Positions 1 to 5,100 of a stretch of 5,845 bases of DNA are shown in pieces. The notes beneath the pieces are model-generated. The model ran no database searches and was not told the origin of the DNA. It worked only from the letters and a program-made list of their open reading frames with translations. Each line of letters starts with the position of its first letter. Position 1 is the first letter of the stretch. A program made the translations under genes and the position numbers. Source of the stretch: Candidatus Zhuqueibacterota bacterium (GTDB lineage Bacteria; KSB1; UBA2214); assembly GCA_022706175.1 (NCBI GenBank), contig JAKJDB010000196.1, positions 1 to 5,845 of the forward strand. Direction: 5' to 3'.

Positions 1-1
1 G

Positions 2-1936
2 GACGGCGACGGCAGAGAGTTGTTCGTGTACGATCTGATCGATGACATCAAACACCCGGCGAGCACGTTCAACGCCGGCGTCATCGGCTCGCCGGGCAGT
101 GAAATCGGCGTGGATTACGCGGCGATCTCCCCTCTTGGCCGCTATGTGGTGGTTTCCTGGAGCACCGCGCCGCAGGAAGCCCGCTATCACGGCATCGAGG
201 TGTACGATCGCCAGTTTAATTTTCAGCGACAGATCTATCCCGGCATCATCCATTGGGAGTTGGGGGTCGACAGCTACGGCCATGAGGTCCTGTACACCAC
301 CGCGGGATTTGCGCTGTCCGAGTTTTTCACCAGCCGTGGCGTTCAGCCGGGCGATATTATATCCATCCGTCTGTCGGACGGCTATATCCGCTTGCTGCAC
401 CACATGCCCTCCTGGGCTTCGCAGATCATGAGCGGCTGCAATTCGGTCACGGACCATAAATACGTCTATGTGGCTTATTACGGCCGTTCCAGTGATCCGG
501 ATAAACTCTGGGCGCCGTACTGGGGGGAGATCGTGGAGATTCCTACCGATGGATCGGGCGAGGTGCGGCGTCTGGTGCACCATCGCTCGCGCGCAGTGGC
601 CGGCAAGTCTGAAAAATATTGGCAACCGGATCTGGTGGTCAACCGTCAGGGGACCATGATGGTCTATCGCAGCACCTATGTGGCGCCGACCGGCGACCTC
701 TACCTTTTTGCGATCGGCAATCGCGATGCGAATCCGGCTGATGTAACTCCACCTCGCCCGCCCATCGGCCTGTCCAGTCCGTCGCAGACGTTCGATTCGA
801 TCCACCTGGTCTGGGAGCGGGCGGCACAGGCGGCGGATGGAGATTTCGCCTCTTTTTACCGCATTTACCGCGATGGCGCATTGATCTCGGAAATCGTCGA
901 TACGCACTACACCGACATCGGCGTCAGCGAAGCGACCAGCTATCGATATGACGTCTATGCGGTGGATAAAGCCGGCCTCGTCAGCCCGTCCTCCGCCACA
1001 CTCGCGGTTTCAACCCGGGCCGATGTGATCCCTCCGACCATCGTCTATGCCTCGGTGTTGGACCGCAGCCGGCTGGTAGTGAAATTTTCCGAACCGGTGG
1101 AAAAGAGTTCAGCCGAATCGCTGGATAACTTTACTCTGCAACCGGACCTCAGCGTGCGTTCCGCGCTGCTGTCAACGGACGCTCTCAGCGTAACGCTGAA
1201 CTGCGATGAAATGCAGATGGGCGTCGTCTATCGTCTCTCCATCCAGAACGTCCGCGATATCAGCCGGGCCGGCAACCTGCTGCCGGCCGGCGCCACCGTC
1301 GATCTGCGGCTGCTCTCTGATTTCATCGACGATTTCAGCAACGGCTTGACCGATGCCTGGTCGCCGCTGAATCCGCCGCGCTGGCGAGTGGAGAACGATG
1401 CGGGCAATGACGCCCTGCAGCTGTTCGATGAAGATTATGACAGTCCGGACGGCAAACGCCTGGGCGAATATCTGCTGCTGCAGCCGGCCCGTTTTTACGG
1501 CCGCGAGTTTACCGTGAGATATTCGGCGCGCAGCGGGGAAAATCTGCTGGAGAATCGCTACGCCGACCACGCATTCCTCTTCTCCTATCAGGACAGCCTC
1601 AACTATCATTACGTGCAATTTCATCCCTATGACGTGGTGTTGACCAGAATCCGAAACGGCGAGAAGGAGGTGTTGAGCAAAATCACCTCTGCCATCCAAT
1701 TGGATCAACCGCTTTTCGTGCAGGTCCGCGTGCAATGGGATACCTGCACTGTGACGCTGAACCAGCAGACGGTTCTGCAATATGCCATTCCACAACGGCC
1801 GGACGGACAGATCGGTCTGGGATCCTATAACGACATCTGCTTTTTTGATGACTTTAGTGTGGAAGCCTTTTACAAGAAAGACACCATCGCCCCGGCAGCG
1901 CCCAAAGGACTCACGGTGCTGCCGCTCATCCCGTAA
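2..1936 (+). CDS. Modular extracytoplasmic protein: beta-propeller, FN3, SbsA-type Ig, LamG-like (5' partial)
   Basis: The frame is open to the left edge (first complete codon at base 2, reading DGDGRELFVYDL), so the true start and any signal peptide lie outside the window; 644 codons are visible before TAA at 1934-1936. Residues numbered from base 2: about 1-245 show repeated propeller-blade strands of TolB/WD40 type (AAISPLGRYVVVSW near 40-53, GVDSYGHEVLYT near 87-98, NRQGTMMVYRSTY then GDLYLF near 214-236). Residues about 247-339 are an FN3 domain (starts DVTPPRPPIGL, ends with YDVYAVDKAGLVSP-type strands). Residues about 341-438 match SbsA-type bacterial Ig (VVKFSEPVEKSSAES...NFTL). Residues about 441-625 form a concanavalin/LamG-like jelly roll (opens FIDDFSNGL, closes FFDDFSVEAF). 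The last 18 residues look like an FN3 start cut short. No catalytic motif is seen. Extracellular or surface location is inferred from domain types. Domain family names are judged by eye; the exact role is unknown. Confidence 0.88.
   Translation, partial: DGDGRELFVYDLIDDIKHPASTFNAGVIGSPGSEIGVDYAAISPLGRYVVVSWSTAPQEARYHGIEVYDRQFNFQRQIYPGIIHWELGVDSYGHEVLYTTAGFALSEFFTSRGVQPGDIISIRLSDGYIRLLHHMPSWASQIMSGCNSVTDHKYVYVAYYGRSSDPDKLWAPYWGEIVEIPTDGSGEVRRLVHHRSRAVAGKSEKYWQPDLVVNRQGTMMVYRSTYVAPTGDLYLFAIGNRDANPADVTPPRPPIGLSSPSQTFDSIHLVWERAAQAADGDFASFYRIYRDGALISEIVDTHYTDIGVSEATSYRYDVYAVDKAGLVSPSSATLAVSTRADVIPPTIVYASVLDRSRLVVKFSEPVEKSSAESLDNFTLQPDLSVRSALLSTDALSVTLNCDEMQMGVVYRLSIQNVRDISRAGNLLPAGATVDLRLLSDFIDDFSNGLTDAWSPLNPPRWRVENDAGNDALQLFDEDYDSPDGKRLGEYLLLQPARFYGREFTVRYSARSGENLLENRYADHAFLFSYQDSLNYHYVQFHPYDVVLTRIRNGEKEVLSKITSAIQLDQPLFVQVRVQWDTCTVTLNQQTVLQYAIPQRPDGQIGLGSYNDICFFDDFSVEAFYKKDTIAPAAPKGLTVLPLIP
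1880..1936 (+). other. Truncated FN3-like stub at the C-terminus of the first protein
   Basis: After the jelly-roll domain closes, the protein reads DTIAPAAPKGLTVLPLIP and stops at TAA. The D-x-x-x-P-x-x-P-x-G-L-x-V pattern is the usual linker plus strand A of a bacterial FN3 domain, and compares with DVTPPRPPIGL earlier in this protein and DSTPPAAIGSLTV in the next one. The remaining roughly 75 residues of an FN3 are absent. The two other forward frames after the stop close within about a dozen codons and show no FN3-like strands, so a simple recent frameshift does not explain it. It may be a vestige of a domain loss or a natural short tail. Confidence 0.5.
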
Positions 1937-1944
1937 CCCTCTTT

Positions 1945-1976
1945 AGCGGTCATCGCTTGCAGACGTAAGCGCCGCT
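1945..1976 (+). terminator. Bulged hairpin downstream of the first gene, possible terminator
   Basis: Nine bases after the TAA stop, arms AGCGG (1945-1949) and CGCTT (1954-1958) pair with AAGCG (1967-1971) and CCGCT (1972-1976). This gives a 10-bp stem with a 4-base bulge (TCAT) on the left side and an 8-base loop. The sequence that follows (CAATTCCCTTC) is only weakly T-rich, so this is not a textbook intrinsic terminator. It could instead be an mRNA 3'-end stabilising structure. Confidence 0.4.
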
Positions 1977-2005
1977 CAATTCCCTTCATGGCATACTATT
2001 TGCGT

Positions 2006-2039
2006 AATCAATGACTGCGATCGTGCAAGGCTATTGATT
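2006..2039 (+). repeat. 7-bp inverted repeat in the intergenic gap
   Basis: AATCAAT (2006-2012) and ATTGATT (2033-2039) are exact reverse complements separated by 20 bases. The loop itself contains the palindrome CGATCG (2018-2023). The right arm runs into a T- and A-rich stretch (TTATTGCATTAAAAATAATTTT). It could be a weak second terminator, a protein-binding site or chance in AT-rich DNA. Confidence 0.3.
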
Positions 2040-2070
2040 TTATTGCATTAAAAATAATTTTATTATCGCA
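2034..2070 (+). promoter_or_regulatory. AT-rich promoter-like stretch ahead of the second gene
   Basis: The gap between the genes is 213 bases and ends in a markedly AT-rich block, against the GC-rich genes on either side, which favours a separate promoter for the second gene. TTGATT (2034-2039) and TTGCAT (2043-2048) resemble -35 elements and TATTAT (2061-2066) resembles a -10, but the spacings (21 and 12 bases) are poor for a sigma-70 promoter. No clear Bacteroidota-type -7 TAnnTTTG was found. The location is plausible; the exact elements are not resolved. Confidence 0.3.
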
Positions 2071-2097
2071 GCGTCATGCCGATCCTGTACCCAATGC

Positions 2098-2109
2098 AAA
2101 CAATTGTTT
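2098..2109. promoter_or_regulatory. Perfect 12-bp palindrome in the leader of the second gene
   Basis: AAACAATTGTTT is a perfect palindrome, and the symmetry extends imperfectly to GCAAAC...GTTTTGC at 2096-2112. It lies 40 bases before the start codon, between the AT-rich promoter-like block and the Shine-Dalgarno. Its position and symmetry fit an operator for a dimeric regulator. No known regulator consensus is claimed. Confidence 0.3.
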
Positions 2110-2136
2110 TGCTATGAAACAAAACGACCCTGTTCT

Positions 2137-2142
2137 GGAGGT
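2137..2142 (+). promoter_or_regulatory. Shine-Dalgarno sequence GGAGGT that sets the start of the second gene
   Basis: GGAGGT is followed by ATG at 2150, leaving eight bases between GGAGG and the start codon, an ideal spacing. An in-frame ATG at 2114 would add 12 residues (MKQNDPVLEVNA) but has no purine-rich site ahead of it. It would also place acidic residues before the signal peptide n-region. The 2150 start is therefore preferred. Confidence 0.85.
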
Positions 2143-2149
2143 TAACGCC

Positions 2150-5100
2150 ATGAGATCCGCTGTCAAGTTTTCTCAGTTTCTGGTGCTTACCATGTTGCTG
2201 AGTCTTCTGACCGGCACTGCCGCGCTGGCAGTGACCGATGATTTCCTCAACCCTTCCGCCTTTGCCACAAACTGGAGCGCAAGCCCGGACATGGTGCTCT
2301 CCGGCGGCAACCTGCATTGTCAGGCAACGCTTTCGGGCTGGAACTATTATGCCATCTATAAAGGCAGCGGAGTGACCAATCCCAACAGCGCCTCCATTAC
2401 TTTTTCTCCGTCTGCAACCACGACTACCTATTCCGGTGTACTGTTCGTAAATGGAACGACGGCGGCGGCCGATGGCTATCTGATTACAAAGAAGGGCAAT
2501 TCTCTTCGTCTGTTCAAGGTCACGGATGGTCAGGTGCCGGCTTCTGGATACAGTCTGGCCACGGCCACGGCCAATCCGGACATCTCTCTGGCGGCGGGCG
2601 GCACGATGACGGTTGTTGTGAATACAGCTGCTTCAGATTATACTTTCAGTGTGTCTGTCAACGGCACCCTGGTGGGTGTGCTGACCGATCCGACGCCCGG
2701 AGACAACAGCACCAACCTGTCAACGGTTTATGCCGGCGTGATGATCTATGGAACAAGTGATGCAGCCATCAATTCCGACATCGACTCTTTTACCGCTATC
2801 GTGGCTTCCACTTCCGGCGATAGTACGCCGCCGGCTGCCATCGGTTCGCTGACCGTGAACTCTACCACCAGCAGCACCGCAAGCCTGAGCTGGCCGGTCA
2901 CCAGCGACAATGTGGCGGTGACGCAATATGACCTTCGCTATTCCACCTCTTCCATCACTGCGTCCAACTTTGGCTCTGCCACGCAGGCGTCCGGCGAGCC
3001 GACGCCGAAATCTTCAGGCACTGAATCTTTTACCGTCACCGGTCTGTCGGCGTCGACCACTTACTATTTCGCCATTCGCGCCGGCGACGCGCTTTCGAAC
3101 TGGTCTTCGATCACCACCTCCAGCCCAGCCAAGACCGCCACGGCCAGCAGCGGCACGGTATCCACCGGCTGGAAATGCGCTGATCCCGACGCCTTCAGCA
3201 GGACCTCGGTGGGCAGCGATTGGGCGGCGCCCACATTTACCATTGTCAACGGACAGCTGACCACCGCCACCACCGCCAACGGCTCTTCGTGGAGCAATCT
3301 GGCGGTTTATACCAAAAGCGGCATGAACAAGACTCCAGAAGTTGATTCGTTGAAGGTTTCGTACACCATCGGGGCGGATGCGCAAAAGTACAGCAATCTG
3401 TTTGTGCCGGTCGCACTGGCGGTTCTGTTGGATTCACCCAGCACGGCCGCCAATGGTTACTGGCTCAAGCGCACCAACAACGCCTTGCAATTGAATAAAA
3501 TTTCCGACAACTCTACCGTCGCCTCGACTACGAGCCTGAAACAAACCACTCCGGCTGCCGGCGACAAGGTGACCGCAGTGGTCAAGGATCTGAGCAGCGG
3601 CAAACAGATCGATTTTTTCATCAACGACAAATTTGACGCCACGCTGAATGTGACCGGCGTTACTCTGGAGACCTGGTACGCTGGTGTGGTGATCTATGAC
3701 AACAAGCAGATCTATACGGTGGATAATTTTGAAGTCTGTTTCCCCGGTTCCGCCACGCCTGATGCCGCTCAGATGGACGAGTTCTACGGCAACAATCAAA
3801 CCGGGCCCATCAACACCGAACTGCCCGACTCGGTAGCCGTGCGGGTGACCGACAACGCCAATCTGCCGGTGGAAGGCGCTGTGATCTCGTTTTCCGTCAC
3901 CGAAGGCCGCGCCACGCTCAGCGTGGATACCAATGAATTCGACGGCAAGATCTGGAAAGAGTGCGAAGACGCCACTCTCGGCGGTCTGGCCTTTGAAGCG
4001 ACAGATACCGGGGCCTCTGGAGGCAAGTATGTGTCCACTCCGGACACGGTCAATCAGACCGGCACCGTGCCTTTGACCATGACCTTTTACTCGCCCCAGG
4101 ACCTGATCTATGATTTTTGGCTCAGGTGCCGGGCTTCAGACTCTAAACACAACCGCGGTTATTTCAAATTGGATGATAAGGACAGTCTGGCGGTCAGCGC
4201 AGCGCCGATCAGCAGCTCCTTTGTCTGGTATAAAGTCGGTTACTATACCGTCAGCCGCGGTGTGCACACGATCAAATTTTACGTTACCAAGAATCCGGGT
4301 TGGGATTGGGATAAAGTCGCTCTTTGGGATCGGATCAAGTATCGTGAAGCCAGTCCGTCGGGAACCGGCGGAGCCGGTCCCCTTTTCAGCAACGTCAGCA
4401 ACGCCGACGGCATTGCCTCCACACGGGTGACCTTTGGCTCTGACGCGGACACCAACGTAGTGGTGCAGGCCATGGGCTACACCTCCGACGGTCAGACCAT
4501 GCTGAACGGAGCTCCGGTGAACTTTACGTTGGACCCGACTCCGGGTCCGGCCTACAGCTTGGCCAAAGGCACCAAACTCGACACTTTGAAAGGGACGGCT
4601 GGACAGAGGATGACTGATCCGATCCAAGCGCTGGTTTTGGACAGCTACGGTAACCGCGTGCCAGGTGTCACGGTCCGCTTCAGCATCGTCAGCGGTGATG
4701 GAACCTTGTCTACCGCCTCAGCGGTCTCCAACGAGAAAGGGGAGGCCAACACCTATCTCACCCTATCCCTTTTGGGAACGTTTTATGCGATCGAGGCCAC
4801 GGCAACGGACAATGGCGGCGTAACCCTGAGAAATGCGCCGGTCACTTTTTACGTCAAGCCGGGTGTGCCGCCGAAACAGATCCAATACGTCAGCGGCAAC
4901 GATCAAACAGGCCTCTCCTGCGACCGGTTGGCCAATCCCCTGATCGTCAAGGTTATCGGCAACAACGACCTGCCCTTTGCCACCTATCCGGTGGAGTTTA
5001 AGGTGACCAGCGGAGGCGGCAGCGTCAGCGCTTTGAGCCCGGAGAGTTACAGCTCTTCGGTCACCATCAAAACCAACAGCGAAGGCCTGGCGCAGGTGTA

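Noticed and set aside
1172..1795. 207-codon open frame on the minus strand inside the first gene
   Set aside because: It lies fully antisense to a well-supported domain-rich coding frame, its translation has no recognisable domain and is rich in H, Q and R as expected from the complement of a GC-rich gene, and there is no sign of its own promoter or ribosome site.
2114..2149. Alternative in-frame ATG start for the second gene at 2114
   Set aside because: It adds MKQNDPVLEVNA ahead of the signal peptide, has no Shine-Dalgarno, and overlaps the leader, while ATG 2150 has GGAGGT at ideal spacing.
1937..2149. Possibility that the two genes are one gene broken by a nonsense mutation, since both use the same frame phase
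   Set aside because: The gap contains further in-frame stops, AT-rich non-coding composition, a clear ribosome binding site and a complete signal peptide at the start of the second gene, so they are separate genes.
2928..3260. 110-codon plus-strand frame overlapping FN3 and LamG-like domain B in another frame
   Set aside because: Its translation is low-complexity P/R/A-rich, typical of an out-of-frame reading of GC-rich coding DNA, and the main frame carries recognisable FN3 motifs.
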